Source of the DNA: Siphonodentalium dalli
Taxonomy: Eukaryota > Mollusca > Scaphopoda > Gadilida > Siphonodentaliidae
Assembly (NCBI GenBank): GCA_032622095.1
Contig: CP136067.1
Location: 133,119,990-133,183,989 of the forward strand
Length of the DNA stretch: 64,000 nucleotides
Direction of reading: 5' to 3'
Position numbers and translations under genes: made by a program
Notes under the pieces: generated by a model
Told to the model about the DNA's origin: nothing
What the model saw: the letters and a program-made list of their open reading frames with translations, nothing else
Databases searched by the model: none
Part shown: positions 47,800 to 60,201 of the stretch, piece by piece
How the letters are laid out: every line of letters begins with the position of its first letter
How positions within the stretch are numbered: position 1 is the stretch's first letter

Positions 47800-48200
47800 T
47801 CCCCTGCCTGAAATTTTTTCGGCAGGGGATATAGCAAAGGGTTCCGTCCATTGGGGCGTCTGTCTGATGAGTGTCCGTCCATCTGGAAAATTTGTCGAAC
47901 AATTTTCAACAGATTTAAAAGATTTTTGATATATGAGTTCACAAGGGGAATATCTATAATGAATTGGCAAACTAGGCCTGATCGGGCAATTCTCCAGAGT
48001 TATGGCCCTTTGATTGTCATTTTTTTGGCAGGTAGTATGCACAAAAAGTTGTTTATTTGAAAGATTGTTGGTATGTACCCATTCACAAGAGGAGTTTCTG
48101 AAACAAGTTCGCAAACTAGGCCCGGCCATACATTTTTCCCACGGCTATGGTCCTTTGATTGTAATTTTTTGGCATTGCTATTTAAATTTTAAGCCCAAAC
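47800..48200. repeat. Dispersed tandem pair with GGCAAACTAGGCC motif
   Basis: Two copies of a unit of about 170 bp with ATTCACAAG...GCAAACTAGGCC and TATGGCCCTTTGATTGT. Opens with a hairpin of CCTGCCTGAAA/TTTTTTCGGCAGG (47807-47829). No coding evidence. Confidence 0.65.
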
Positions 48201-48459
48201 TAAACCAAATATTAACGGATCTCAAACTAATATCAACTGATTTCACATATTTTTTAGCATATTTTGAAAATACCAATCCCCAACCTTGCGAACCTAGGTT
48301 AGGGGTACTGCCATCGGCGACTGCTTGTATATTATTTATATATTTACTGCGACAGAAAATTAATAGCCTGGTTTACAAACCCCTCCTACAACTGTTTACT
48401 GACTGATTTATGTTCATATTATGCATATGCATATGATGATGGAGAAGAGGACAAAGATG

Positions 48460-48600
48460 GTAATATGGTGATGATGATGACGATGATGGTCAGGCGATGA
48501 TGATGATTGCGATGATGATGGTGATGAAGATGACGTGATGGGGATGAGAATGATGATGAATATGGTGATGATGATGAAAATTGCGATGATGAATTCACCG
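48460..48600. repeat. GAT/ATG trinucleotide-rich microsatellite
   Basis: Imperfect GATGATGATG repeats with GATGGTGATG interruptions. The Ser/His/Ile-rich frame on the - strand is an artefact. Confidence 0.85.
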
Positions 48601-49302
48601 GGCTGTTTGAGAAGAAAAACCGGGTGTTGATGTATATATTGTATATATGTTATGTCTTTCTTTATTTTCTGCTGTCCATCTTTTGTAAAAAAACTACTTT
48701 TGTGTTTCTCAATGTCCATATATGATATCTTGGATCAGAGAATAAAGCATATATATATGTATGCAGGCATAAGGTGAAAAACATTTATACTTTTGTTTTG
48801 CTTTCAACTTTTTGCCATTATATTTATAGGAAGAGATACCTCAAGTTATATCTATAACTCAATTAGAACATTCTTTTCAAAACTTTTAAAAACTTATTGG
48901 GGTACTGATAAATATTTTTTTGAATATTTGTTTTCCCCACCTGCATTTACCTTTTTTCCACCCAAATGTTCGTAAACCAGGCTATAATATTGGAGTGGCC
49001 TAACTGTAAATGCATGTTTTTATACACTATGAATGAAGAGAATGCTGGTGAATTTGGATTATATATGTGTCCAATCCTCCATCTTTCCATATGAGCAGAT
49101 ATCTTAGACCTAAGTTGATCAGATCTTGTGAGATATTAGCCATCAAGAGGAGTTTGATAGAAGTATCCGATGTGGAGAATGGTCGTGGTCCATTGATCGT
49201 CCTACTCAGGGCATGCCCACACTTGTATGTTATGCCATGTGTTGGCACAAACTCCACTCAGGGTTTAACTCCCTTGATAAGACCGCTCCCACCAGCGACA
49301 TT

Positions 49303-50887
49303 TTAACACGTTGAGTGCCACTACGAGTTATCTCGTAGTACGCAACCTTCGCAGGTTGCCACTACGAGTTATCTCGTAGTGGTTTCCATGTCGTGTAACT
49401 GACAAACGGAAGCAGTGGAATAGGTCGATGCACCACGAAAACCCGCCTCGGGACACCAGAACAATGATTTTATAAAATAAATAGTTTGGCTCTCCTTGCA
49501 TTGTTCAACAGAGGTGAGCACCATGAGCACATATATTCTACTCAAAATGATCCAGTTGTGAGTGAATACAGCTGACACTGTCTCACTGAGTGACCACCAG
49601 AGGCAGTCGTGTGGGCAATTGGACTGGGTTTTTGGTATTCAATAGACTGATAATGTGCATGCACGCTTGCAAACACAGTCAGGGGGGGTGGATATTCACA
49701 ATGTACAAACATGCGAAGGCAGTTTCGAGGAATGGTTACATCGTTGTGTTTCAACACATTGAAACTTCGCACAACCACCCACACACGACACACAGGCCTG
49801 CCAAATATGTTTCCTCTCACGCATGTGCGAATGGACGCATCCAATACAAAATAAGCGGATAATCCATGACGTTACGCACGTTGATGCTACCATTATCTCA
49901 TTATTAGGGAACACAGCAGTTGTTTTTGGAATAGGCCTACACTGTGCGGCTCCATTTGGGGGCTAGGTATTTTATTATTTATAATTCAAGTAAAGCGGAA
50001 CTATTCCCCAAAGCTACATTGTACCCTCTTCCGAACGTGTTGGACAATGGAAAGCAAAACAAAAACCGTACTCTAGACGTCATGCAGTTCATCAAGCTGT
50101 TCCACATGTATGTATGGATAAATGTTTTTGTGTAGCATAGAGGTTTGGGGTAAGGGTAACTTATTTCCAGACGGATGGATGATATGGAATTGTTACATGT
50201 AGCACACTCATGAATGTACAGGGATCTATTTGGCTACTGTTGCATCATTGCTTTAATTTTGTGCTGACCATTATTCCTACACTATTATTTCGGGCGGTAC
50301 TTTGGAACCGGGCCTAGCATAGGCCTAAATCAGGCTATATGGGAGATAACTTACAATGCTGAAACAACAGAAGATGCATGCTCGTAAAGATGCATGCTCG
50401 TAGTCATGGACGAAATAAACTCATCCTCACAGGAAACAAGTTCACCCGCTTCCACATCGGATTCACCGTCTGTAGCCATGCATGCTCATATAAGTAATTT
50501 GCTCCAGCGTGCATCAGCCATAATATAACTATATAACGAGCTATAACCACCACAAGGACAGACACACCTCCATAAATATGCTGACCACCAAAATAACTTG
50601 TTTGGGTTACATTCTACTTCATATTTGTTGCTCAAACGTGTCCAATTGTGTCTACGAGATAACTCGTAGTTGGCACTGGTGGTGGGAATACCCAAATTCC
50701 TTCCGCCATTGCCGGCTACGAGTTATCTCGTAGTACTATCAATCGCCGTTTCTGTCATCTAAAGTCGCGACGTCGTCCAATTCTTGCTTCATTGAAGCCA
50801 AATTATGGTCTACTACGGGTATCTATCTTGCCACGATTTGGCAAACTGGCGAGATTACTAATTGATTTCCGGCACTCAACGTGTTAA
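49303..50887. mobile_element. TTAA (piggyBac-like) element, 1.6 kb, with palindromic motifs
   Basis: Ends TTAACACGTTGAGTGCC and GGCACTCAACGTGTTAA. Four copies of the palindrome CTACGAGTTATCTCGTAG (or its core) lie near the two ends. Several 60-100 codon frames inside have no motif and overlap on both strands. It lies in the intron of gene A. Confidence 0.8.
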
Positions 50888-51365
50888 CCACATTTTGTGG
50901 ACTTCCCCATTTTAATATGTATTCTAAGCTAACAGAGCCACTGCTCTGATCAAGGACACAATATAGCTAGCAAAGTTTGTGTAATTTTGTACATCAAGTT
51001 TGGAAAGTTCCACTAGAACCAAAAAACTATGTTGCGCAATGTAGTACTTGGGTTCTCCATTTATTTTATCAACAAAATTGTCTAGATGCACATGGACAAC
51101 AACACGCATGGGCAAACATCAGTCAAATCAAACAAAAGAGTTCTAACTGGCTGTCATTTTGCTGAGTAGCATGCGAAAATCAGTAACAAGACATACCGCT
51201 CTAACTCTACGTTCTATCAGTAGGTTTTTAGTGCATGTCAGAATTCTTCTCAAAGCATATTAGATAAAGTCTTATCGGTTCACAAAAGGTTGGGATATCG
51301 GTTGGGATGATGCTGTTTTTGGGCCGAGTCGGCCCCATTGAGCACTCTTCTATAACAGATGTTAC

Positions 51366-51835
51366 ACCCCTGCAATGGGAGACATAGACTCAGATTGAAG
51401 TTCCCAAATGGTGAATATTGTGATGTACACCCATTTGGGAACCTCAATTATGCAATGTGTTGTCTGTCAATTTGGGGATATAGAGAGTCTAAACTAAACA
51501 AGAAACAGAATCTATGTGAAGAAGTTTCTATAGAAATATGAATATAAAGAAACGTTCCAGAGAATATGAGGTCAAAGCAGAATGAGGTCCCCAGGGGTGA
51601 ATTTTGTAATGCTAGCCCGCTATGCCGGATAGCATCACTAAATTCACCCTCTGGGGACACAAATGGTCCCAAATGGTGAATATTGTGGTGTACACCCATT
51701 GGGAAACTCAATTATGCAATGTGTCATCTGCCGATTTGGGGATTTAGAGAAACTAAACTAAAAAGAAACAGAATCTATGTGAAGAAGTTTCTATAGAAAT
51801 ATGAATGTAAAGAAACTTTCCAGAGAAGATGAGGC
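51366..51835. mobile_element. Rep600 copy 11, rearranged
   Basis: Two spacer copies (GGTGAATATTGTGATGTACA and GGTGAATATTGTGGTGTACA) flank one end hairpin. Confidence 0.75.
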
Positions 51836-52084
51836 CTATTATTTTCAGAGAATATCTTTAATACCTAATACATAACCTAATAGTCCAGCAAGCTGCATAA
51901 TATATTACCAGTTAACATGTATAAAAGCATGCCAATTTATAATACATGTTAAAAGGGTGTACTACACTATTTTATCACTTTCAAATGGGTGGTTTAAAAA
52001 AAAAAGTGTTAAAAAAAAAAAACCTTGCCTGTCTACCTGGAAAATTTTCCCCATGTTATCGGAAACAGAGATGTTTTTTTTTTT

Positions 52085-52160
52085 GGCCTAAGCAGAATGA
52101 AGTCCCAAGAAGGTGAACTTTGTGATGTTAGCCTGCAGGATATCATCACACATGGGTAGA
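52085..52160. repeat. Rep600 fragment
   Basis: AAGCAGAATGAAGTCCC followed by GGTGAACTTTGTGATG only. Confidence 0.6.
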
Positions 52161-52547
52161 GGGTCCCTGTTGGGGGGGGTATGCACCTTGAAATTTCCAA
52201 CTTCCTGCCCCCCCTTTCAACCAGACCAAACTCCAACTCCCTCAAGCTTTCCTGATACCTCCTAAGGTTGGATAATTTCCACTGATAGCCATACGTTTCC
52301 AGCAAAAAAAAATGACCAAAAGTATAAATATATGCTACCATTGGTCTAATAGCAACAAATTCCCCACAATTACTGGTTGGAAAATCAAACCATGAGAACA
52401 GTTTCAACCTATATATGTGATGTGAAATTTCTAACTAATGTGTCAGGCATGAAATTTCCCACTGTTGGGGGGTGTTAGACACCCTCCCCTGTCTCCACGT
52501 ACCTGTCTGACAGGTTGTCAGCATGCTAGTAATAATGGTACACATAC

Positions 52548-52668
52548 TTGCATATTTCATTTCCGGATTTTCTCTCTTCTATAACAAGCTCTGTCTGCTC
52601 CTTGAAGCACAGAATCTGGGCTCTGAAGTAACAATAGTTGGTTGATGCGACCGTCAATGACAAGTGAC
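52548..52668 (-). CDS. Upstream cysteine-bearing exon of gene A
   Basis: Acceptor TTTATTTTATTCAG|GTCACT and donor TATGCAA|GTATGT bound 121 nt (phase 1 in, phase 2 out). The open frame reads HLSLTVASTNYCYF, ILCFKEQTELVIEERK and SGNEIC, with three cysteines. Its phase-2 exit fits the phase-2 entry of 47607-47731, the next exon 4.8 kb downstream on this strand. The signal-peptide exon expected upstream (at higher coordinates) was not recognised. A second frame is open for part of this exon but ends at TGA before the donor, so the cysteine frame is preferred. Confidence 0.65.
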
Positions 52669-52690
52669 CTGAATAAAATAAAGCCAGGCC

Positions 52691-52880
52691 TTAGCCATTT
52701 CATGACTGGAGCTTTCTGAAATTTCGCGAAAACCTTGTGGCAATGCATTGGCCTAACAATAGTTACCTCGTAAACCAGTGCATTCTCTTATATGTATGGG
52801 AGACTCGCATATATAAGAGAATGCAGTGGCACAGGATCTTTAATGCTGAAACGGCGCAGCTCCCGTCATGAAAGGGTTAA
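52691..52880. mobile_element. TTAA-like element with hairpin-G, immature left end
   Basis: Right end GTCATGAAAGGGTTAA; left TTAGCCATTTCATGAC is a diverged inverted copy. Contains ATGCATTGGCCTAACAATA and GACTCGCATATATAAGAG. It begins 22 bases upstream of the gene A exon at 52548-52668. Confidence 0.65.
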
Positions 52881-52919
52881 AATTCCCAAATTCAAGCCGT
52901 AAAAACGTGTGCTCAAAAC

Positions 52920-53979
52920 ATGGAATTGTGCTCAAACAGTCATTATTGCGTATCTTTCACCCATATCGAAATTCATTGATCAGCGAATATGATCTCTTCT
53001 CCAAATAGTCATTCCAATTAGCCTTAAAGGCACTGATGGCCTTCATTATAGGTTATAATTTAGAAATAAAAGTTACCAAATTCTGAAAATTTCCTCAAGA
53101 ATATACAAATGGTATAGTATAATGATAGTATGAATGCGATATTATCTACAAAACACACTTTGTGTGAGCTGATCGTTTGTTTATATACAGCATGTATTAA
53201 AATAGTGAGAGATAAGCAAAACACTCAACACCATGGCGATTTTTTCAGGAGAGTGATTCACGGTGACCCATTCAACACCGAGAGGTGATGATTAGCTAGT
53301 GTTGTAAACAACTTGTTGGTATTTCTAACAAAAGATCACTCATTAGGGTATCCCTGATGTTGAGTGTTTTGCTTATCGCATACTCTTTACGTACTATTTT
53401 TCTTCATAACATGGTGTTTGTTTACATATCACAGAGTATTAACATGACAATAACATACAATTTACGCGATATTTATGATTAGTATACCGGTAAGAACAAA
53501 GTTTGTCTATAATATAATATGCTTTGTTTATGACGGTTTTAATGGATGTGACTATATTAACAGCAATACCCACTGCCAACTGTTGCAATATCTTATCTAT
53601 CTATAGGCTTCTCCTAACCTTCATTATGCTGAAGTTTTAAAGGAGGTGCATGAGGTGTAACTATACAATTTTTGTGCAATATTTTTGGTGAATTTTGGAT
53701 TATATTTAAAAACATGATAAAACTCAGATTTGGTACAGGTTGGTTATGGGAGTTTACAGCTTTAAAGACATATTATGTCTTTATGGACTTTAAAGACATA
53801 TTATGGACTTGTTCAGGTGTATGAAACTGATCAGTCTCTTTGAAAACCGACGAAAACGGATGTACCATACCACTCCATGGAAAACCTCGTCTGAACTACA
53901 TGAAATATTTAAAATAGGCCTATCAATATGTAAGCAATGCGCACCGAGGAGACTGTTTCAGCTAGTTATAACATAAGGG
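52920..53979. repeat. Diverged dispersed repeats
   Basis: CATATCGAAATTCATT...ATAGTCATTCCAATTAGC (52960-53022) recurs at 56038-56115. TTTAAAGACATATTATG...ACTTGTT (53790) recurs at 61234. Element borders unresolved. Confidence 0.5.
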
Positions 53980-54188
53980 GGTGCCCTAAATAATCCACTC
54001 CTTAACCACAGCAGAATTATGGGTAATTTTTCAGGATTTAGTCAGAAATATGGCTTGTTACCATTCATCGGAAAGCTCCCAGTGAGAGCTTTCTGATGAA
54101 TGGCAACAAGCCATATTTACGACTAAATCCTGAAAAATTAGCCATAATTCTGCTGTGGTTAAGGAGTCGATTATTTAGGGCATTACAG
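53980..54188. mobile_element. PalTA 19
   Basis: Full length; GTGCCCTAAATAATCCACTC start. Confidence 0.9.
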
Positions 54189-54661
54189 TTTCACCATTGA
54201 GAGTCACTGCATTTAGTGAATGTTAAGATGACCACGATTCAATCGTTAGTGGACTAATCATGAATAGTTTGTTCACACAATTGCAATGTCGCAGATGAAG
54301 ATATCATTGTTGTTCGTAAGCCATTGTTAACCACGTGATTGACTACCCAATGATCTTTCCATCTACGATTTTTACATAGACATGACTGCGATTCTGTTTC
54401 TCATCTAAAATCAAACAGTGCTTGCTATTATTTCTTTACTCGTGATCTTGTTGTGATCATGCACAGTCCAACTATTGCTTACTACCTACGACGGAAATCT
54501 TTTCACATACGATTTAATCGTGGTCGTCTGAACGTTTAATTAATTAATATATAAGAATGATGATGTGTGTTGTCAATTTGAATATAATATTTGTAAAAAT
54601 AGCTATGAGCAAGATTATTCCCTATTTCTATTTGATCGCCCTACCAGAGTATTTACCTGAC

Positions 54662-55095
54662 TTTAAAGATGCATAATCCGATCAAGAACCCCTCAGTTAC
54701 CATTTATTTGGATTTGGGGGTAAAAATATTTTATTCGAGTCAAGGAACCCACCTGTTAAAGCTTCGAGTTATTAGATATCAATTTTTGAAATTTATTATT
54801 TTTCTTACCATCGAGACTTAATAGTGGCCCAGTAAAAAGTCAACGAGCCGATGGTCTCAGACCAAATTGCGGATGAAGATGGATAACTCTAAAATCAAGA
54901 ATTGTGTTGATAATAAGGCCAAATTTTGTTGAACAACATGTTGACAAATAACACGTTCTGGGCAATTTTATACTATAGTTGACAGTGGTTAGCATTATGT
55001 TTGGGCAATTAATCGATTCTGATAACTGAAGCGGCATTTCTTAAAATGTCGTTCTTGGAACCTGATTATATGGGAATCGGATAGAGTACCTTTAA
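54662..55095. mobile_element. RepGTAC copy
   Basis: Left end diverged (TTTAAAGATGCATAATCCGA); right end GGATAGAGTACCTTTAAG. Same interior as 39519. Confidence 0.75.
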
Positions 55096-55204
55096 GCTTC
55101 CCAACTGTTGGAAATTTCCTGCCTGATACCTCCCTACCTCCCTGATTGCCAAATATTAATAGTTTGTGTGAAATTTCCAACTCATGAAGTTTTATTATGT
55201 TTTT

Positions 55205-55860
55205 ATTATAGCCCCTTTTTTTTTTAAATTGGGGTAAACTGTTTTGCACCTGTCCGTGGGGGTGTCTGATGTCTGTTCATGTCATAATTTCATTTAAATT
55301 TGGTTGGATGTTCACTACTATGAGGACATTCAATGGAGTGTTCAATCGTTTTGTTTGAGTTTTCCGTTCTAGATTTATTCATCTTTGTTTATCTGAAAAT
55401 GTTGGTTGTTTGTCAGTCCGAGCAGATATCTCCACCACCGGTTGTTGGATCTCAATTAAATTTGGTATGGATCTTCACTACTATCAGTACTATGAGGACA
55501 TTCAATGGATTGTTCAATTGTTTTGTTTCAGTTTTCCGTTCTAGAGTTATACATCTTTGTTTATCTGGAAATGTTGGTTGTTTGTCCGTCAAATGTAATT
55601 TCAGGCCATAACTTGAAAAGTACAGTGATCGGATCTCAATGGAATTTGGTATGGATGTTTGCCACTATGAGGACATTCAATGGCGTGTTCAATCGTTTTA
55701 TTTAGGTTTTTCATTCTATAGTTATTCATCTTTGTTTATTTGAAAATGCTGATTTTGGGTCCATCTGTCTGAGTAAAATTATCAGTTATAGGTATGCCCA
55801 CACTAGGTGGTATGTCACAAGGTGGGTATGCACCGAACGACAGTCCATCTTTTGTTAGAT
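55205..55860. repeat. Same satellite module, opposite orientation
   Basis: About 3.5 units in reverse complement of the 17.2-18.2 kb array (TACTATGAGGACATTCAATG repeats near 55317, 55492, 55662), ending in the mirrored GGTATGCACC...GACAGTCC cap at 55825-55850. A run of T at 55210 resembles the A/T-rich edge near 18340 in the other copy. Confidence 0.85.
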
Positions 55861-56792
55861 CAGTCTACAATAAAAACTGAACCAACAATTTTGAGATTGG
55901 TCAGACCTGTCCCATGATCTTTCAACCACAAATGCAAATTTGGACAGTGATACTTGAACACAGCTATATATATATACTCACTTATAAGAAATATAAAAGC
56001 TGTAGATATATCCAGTCGAAGCCTAAATCGAGGGTCACCCATATCGAAATTCATCTGCATTCCTTGATCAGCAAATGTGATCTCTATTCTATACAAATAG
56101 TCATTCCAATTAGCATCCTATTAGCCTATTGTTTATCACATCTGATTGTAGCCATTTGATAAGGACATGTTTCTATATGATACACATTCATTATTAGCTA
56201 TGATAGCGTTTAATGTGGTATGCCTAATTATGTTGTGTGATTTGATTAGTATTTGTTTGTGTACATCCTGCGACCGTCATAGGGTCCACTTGTTCAACAA
56301 CTCAGCCATCCCAGATCACTTAAACTAAAGTGTTTTTTTATGATGTTCTTATGACGTTCTGTACTTATTTGCTAATAAATCCTTTGAAGGACTCATTACA
56401 GTGATGATCGGAACTACTTCACTGTGTTAAGTTCTGTCGGGCACTATTACAGTGATGCTAAAAATTATTTATATTGATAGTGACACATGTATGCAACTTC
56501 CAACTGTGAAACTAATGTATGGTATATATCAATGAAAATTATATTTAACCCTTTCCATAATAAATGAATTCTCCCAGTCAGATAAAAATTGTTCATGAGG
56601 AGGGTCTATTATTAATTTGGAGGGATGTTAAGATGGTAATAGCAGATGACAGATATATTGAGGGAAATGTTTAGATAATACATTCAACAAACGGCCGTCG
56701 TTTGTTGAACTTATTATCTGAACATATTGTATGGAATAACTACTCATCAATGATGATTTAGTATAAAAAGGGTTAGAGATGGTTTATCTCTC

Positions 56793-57127
56793 AAGCCTTG
56801 ATATAGGGTGTCTGAAATTTGCAGAATGAGGTCCCCAAAGGGTGAATTCAGTGAAGCTACCCCACATATCATGTTCGCATCACTAGATTCACCCTCTCGG
56901 AATCTCATTCTTCTTAGGCCTCATCTTCTGGGAAGTATCTATAGTCTCAAATTAACATTGTTTTTCGTTACTTTTTCCCCTTCTGTTCAGTTTATATATC
57001 CTAATTTGCAGAAGGTAAATTGCATAATCGAGGTGACTAATGGGTGAAATCACCAACTTCAACTGGTCTTCAGTCTGATCCTAAGTCTCCCATAGAAGTT
57101 GAGTCCTCAGCAGACTTCAAGCCTTGA
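56793..57127. mobile_element. Rep600 copy 12, shortened
   Basis: CAAGCCTTGATATAGGGTGT start; the right end is reduced to CAGCAGACTTCAAGCCTTG. Confidence 0.75.
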
Positions 57128-57137
57128 GTGGGTACAA

Positions 57138-57715
57138 GCATGAGTTTAGTGTGCCTGTCATTTGAGAATGAGGTCCCCAGAGGGTGAATTTAGTGATGCT
57201 ATCCCACATAGCGGGCTAAAATTACCAAATTCACCCTCTAGGGACTTCATTCTGCATGTCCTCGATCTGCTATGGGAGACATAGACTCAGATTGAAGTTC
57301 CCAAATGGTGAATATTGTGATATACACCCTTAGGAAACCTCGATTATGCAATGTGTCGTCTTGCCATTTTGGGGATATAGAGAAACTAAACTAAAGAAGA
57401 AATAGAATCTTTCCAGAGAAGATGAGGCCTAAATAGAATGAGGTCCCCTGAGGATGAATTTAGTTATGCTAGCCCGCTATCACCTTCTGGGGACCTCATT
57501 CTGCAAATGACATAGAAACTGAACATAAGGGGAAAAGTAGATAAAAACAATGTTAATTTGAGACTATAGATACTTTCCAGAAGATGAGGCCTGTTTAAAG
57601 CAGAATGAGGTCCCCCAAAAGGTGAATTTGGTGATGCTAGTCCTCTCTGCAGGATAGCATCACGAAATTCACCCTCTGGGGACCTCATTCTGCTAATATC
57701 AGACACACTATATTA
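57138..57715. mobile_element. Rep600 copy 13, with an extra hairpin
   Basis: Begins 11 bases after copy 12; contains three end-type hairpins, the last at 57600-57700. Confidence 0.78.
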
Positions 57716-57993
57716 GTGATGCGGGCCGAACAGCCCTGGACTTGCATGGACTATTACAGTGAGTCTTTGCCAGAGACAGACAACCCTGCACAATGCACAA
57801 TCACCAAACATTGTATATGCACTTATTGCGATGCAGTAAACGTGGACCGGACCGCTTTGGACCAGGCAAGATAATGCGTCAATTCCTTATTTAGATGAAA
57901 TCGCGCACATTATACATCGGTTGTAAAACCCCTAATTTGGTGTGTCTACAACTTATAACTCATTATACTCTCCCATCGTTCACCACTCTGCAG

Positions 57994-58175
57994 TGATTTC
58001 AGACTCCGGCTTGTATTCTGACACGGTTACAGATTTGCACTTATCATCTGAAGGTATCCTGGGCCCTGGATTTGAGCCCTTTCTCAAGTCTCGAAAAGAG
58101 ATCAAGAGAAAGATAGACGACTTGCTGCCAGATGTTGTTCCTGATGTGTCGCAAACGCAAGTCTGCTCCACCTGA
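57994..58175 (+). CDS. Possible exon or decayed gene fragment, unassigned
   Basis: After an acceptor-like CACTCTGCAG an open frame reads ISDSGLYSDTVTDLHLSSEG, then a basic stretch (KSRKEIKRKIDDLLPD) and stops at 58173-58175. The composition is protein-like and the DNA is not one of the dispersed repeats, but no donor or family is recognised. It borders a satellite-like segment (58190-58500). It may be a transposon ORF remnant. Confidence 0.2.
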
Positions 58176-58189
58176 CCTGAACAGGATCA

Positions 58190-58500
58190 GTAAATGCTGT
58201 TTCTCCGACAACTCTAATGTTTGGCCTCCTCAGACCTGCTGGATCTTTCGGGTGGCCTGTGGTTGGGAGCTACAAATTTCGCTTAATTTTGTTGAAAAAC
58301 ATGGCCGCTGGCAGCCATTTTGGAATTTACTCTTTGCATGACTTAATCGCTCGCTCGGCATGCCCTACAGCCAACATTTTTCATCTGATTGTTCGTTAAT
58401 CCCAAACTTCATATTGCTCTCTGGGTTGACCTCTAGTATTACTTAAGCACATGAACATTCCGCATTCCTTGTCGCTCCATTGACTGTAATATAACATTAT
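58190..58500. repeat. Diverged relative of the 37.5-38.5 kb repeat
   Basis: Shares GGCAGCCATTTTGGAATTTA-like and CTTCATATTGCTCTCTGGGT-like segments with the intron array. Single copy. Confidence 0.5.
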
Positions 58501-58914
58501 CTTCTCTCCAAGTTGAGCTACATGTACAGTGTCGATAACACTTTCATTTTCTGAAATGCTTACAATTTCTATTACCACTGATATGAGTATACATACCCAT
58601 GTGTCCTTATTTTCCACTCATAATGTAAGTAGAGCACCGCAATGGTGTGCTAAGCATCATTAAGAAAGCATAATATATATATGAAATAATTTAATATTAA
58701 AATGGCAAGGATATATAAAATAGCCACATTTAGTTAAACTTGTTTATTTCCATGAAAAAAGTCCAAAATGACACATACATATACATACACTCTACTATTC
58801 TACAATGCTATAATAATAGGATATGATACCATGCTATTGAATCTATGGATAATATTATAAATGTCACAATATTGTGTTAGGGCAAATTCTCATTCAAATT
58901 AGCTGTGGTATTGA

Positions 58915-59084
58915 TACAGTAATGCCTAAAGTAATTGACCACTTAACCACAGCAGAATTATGGGTAATTTTTCAGGATTTAGTCGGAAATATGGCTTGTT
59001 GCCATTCATCGGAAAGCTCTCGGCTGAAAAATTACCCATAATTCTGCTGTGGTTAAGTGGTCAATTACTTTGGGCATTACTGTA
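58915..59084. mobile_element. PalTA 20, right arm shortened
   Basis: Left arm joins GAAAAATTACCCATAATTC directly after CTCTCGGCT. Confidence 0.87.
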
Positions 59085-59130
59085 GCAATTTCAGGGCCTG
59101 GGACCTACATCATAATTTGTACAAAACTGA

Positions 59131-59295
59131 CTTTTCAGGATTTAGTCGGAAATATGGCTTGTTGCCATTCATCGGAAAGCTCTCGGGGAGAGCTTTCAGT
59201 TGAATGGCAACAAGCCATATTTCCGACTAAATCCTGAAAAGTTACCCATAATTCTGCTGTGGTTAAGAAGTCGATTACTTGGAGCATTGACTGTA
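59131..59295. mobile_element. PalTA 21, left end missing
   Basis: Starts at CTTTTCAGGATTTAGTCGG; right arm complete. 47 bases from PalTA 20. Confidence 0.82.
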
Positions 59296-59905
59296 TTTAC
59301 CAATTTTTTCTAGCTCACTCAAACATTGTCCACATATAAATATGACTATTGAGAAGATATACCACATATGTAGTAGGTGTTCAAGTGGCATTGGTCCCCA
59401 AACATATTTACTTTGTGCCAAAGATGTCCATTGACCAGAAGCTGGGTCTTTGAGATTACGTCATTTTACTCGATCTGCAAAAATATACATGTACCAGAAC
59501 ATCGTAGAGCCCAGTCTCAGTTATCTACAGACCCACATAAATAGTGGGTCTGATTACCTGTCATAGACTTTCTTTACCGAACCACCGGATTCTACGTCAG
59601 TAGCTCCAATCAGAACTCACTATTAGTAGCTCCAAGATAAAGGCATCTAATCGAAATGATTAATGTATATGTTATGCGATGTGACATAATTTGGAGGAAA
59701 CCCAAATGCTTGCAAATAATGATATTTTGACAAGAATATGGTAGACTCAGTATGTCAGAATGATTCAAAATGTATGTTTACACAGAGTGCATAGAGACAG
59801 AATATATTCCAAGAAATCCTCGTGCACATTTCTGGTATATTTGTAGAGCTAAAACTTGATGATAAATTGAATTCATTAAATCAATATATTTATACAGTTA
59901 ATATT
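59296..59905. other. Probable 3' flank or UTR of gene B
   Basis: Unique AT-rich DNA downstream of the stop at 59906 on the - strand. No polyadenylation signal was assigned. Confidence 0.3.
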
Positions 59906-60201
59906 TCACGTGTATACAGAAAATAGAATTTTCACTGTCAAAAAAGATAGAAATGTTGTGATGAGTTGATAGTGTACGAGATTGGATGAACTGTGTGAGT
60001 TGCTCCCCTTTCCTCGCTCTTCTGGCATTGATGTACTGTTATCTTTCGGAGTAATAATGGTCATGTTTGCTTGCCATTTTGTGGCATTTTTGTCCTCATC
60101 CTTGTCACCATGAGGATGGTCATCATGATTGTGGGTGTCGACGTCACGGACTTCCTCGGTATCGTCTTGGTAACCATCGTTCTGCACAATGTCGACCATA
60201 C
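59906..60201 (-). CDS. Terminal exon of GPI-anchor-type cysteine protein (gene B)
   Basis: Acceptor TCACTTATAG|GTATGG enters in phase 1, completing a Gly codon with 62389. It encodes 98 residues including the split Gly: an acidic, His/Asp-rich stretch (DVDTHNHDDHPHGDKDED), a segment with two N-glycosylation sites (NMTI, NSTS), a Ser-rich spacer and a final hydrophobic run (LITTFLSFLTVKILFSVYT) ending at the stop. Layout equals that of the gene A terminal exon: acidic linker, Ser/Asn spacer, hydrophobic tail, no cytoplasmic part. I infer GPI anchoring. The His/Asp-rich linker could bind metal, but nothing else supports that. Confidence 0.75.

Noticed and set aside
49067-49306. 79-codon + frame and an overlapping - frame
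   Set aside because: No splice sites or motifs, and both strands are equally open.
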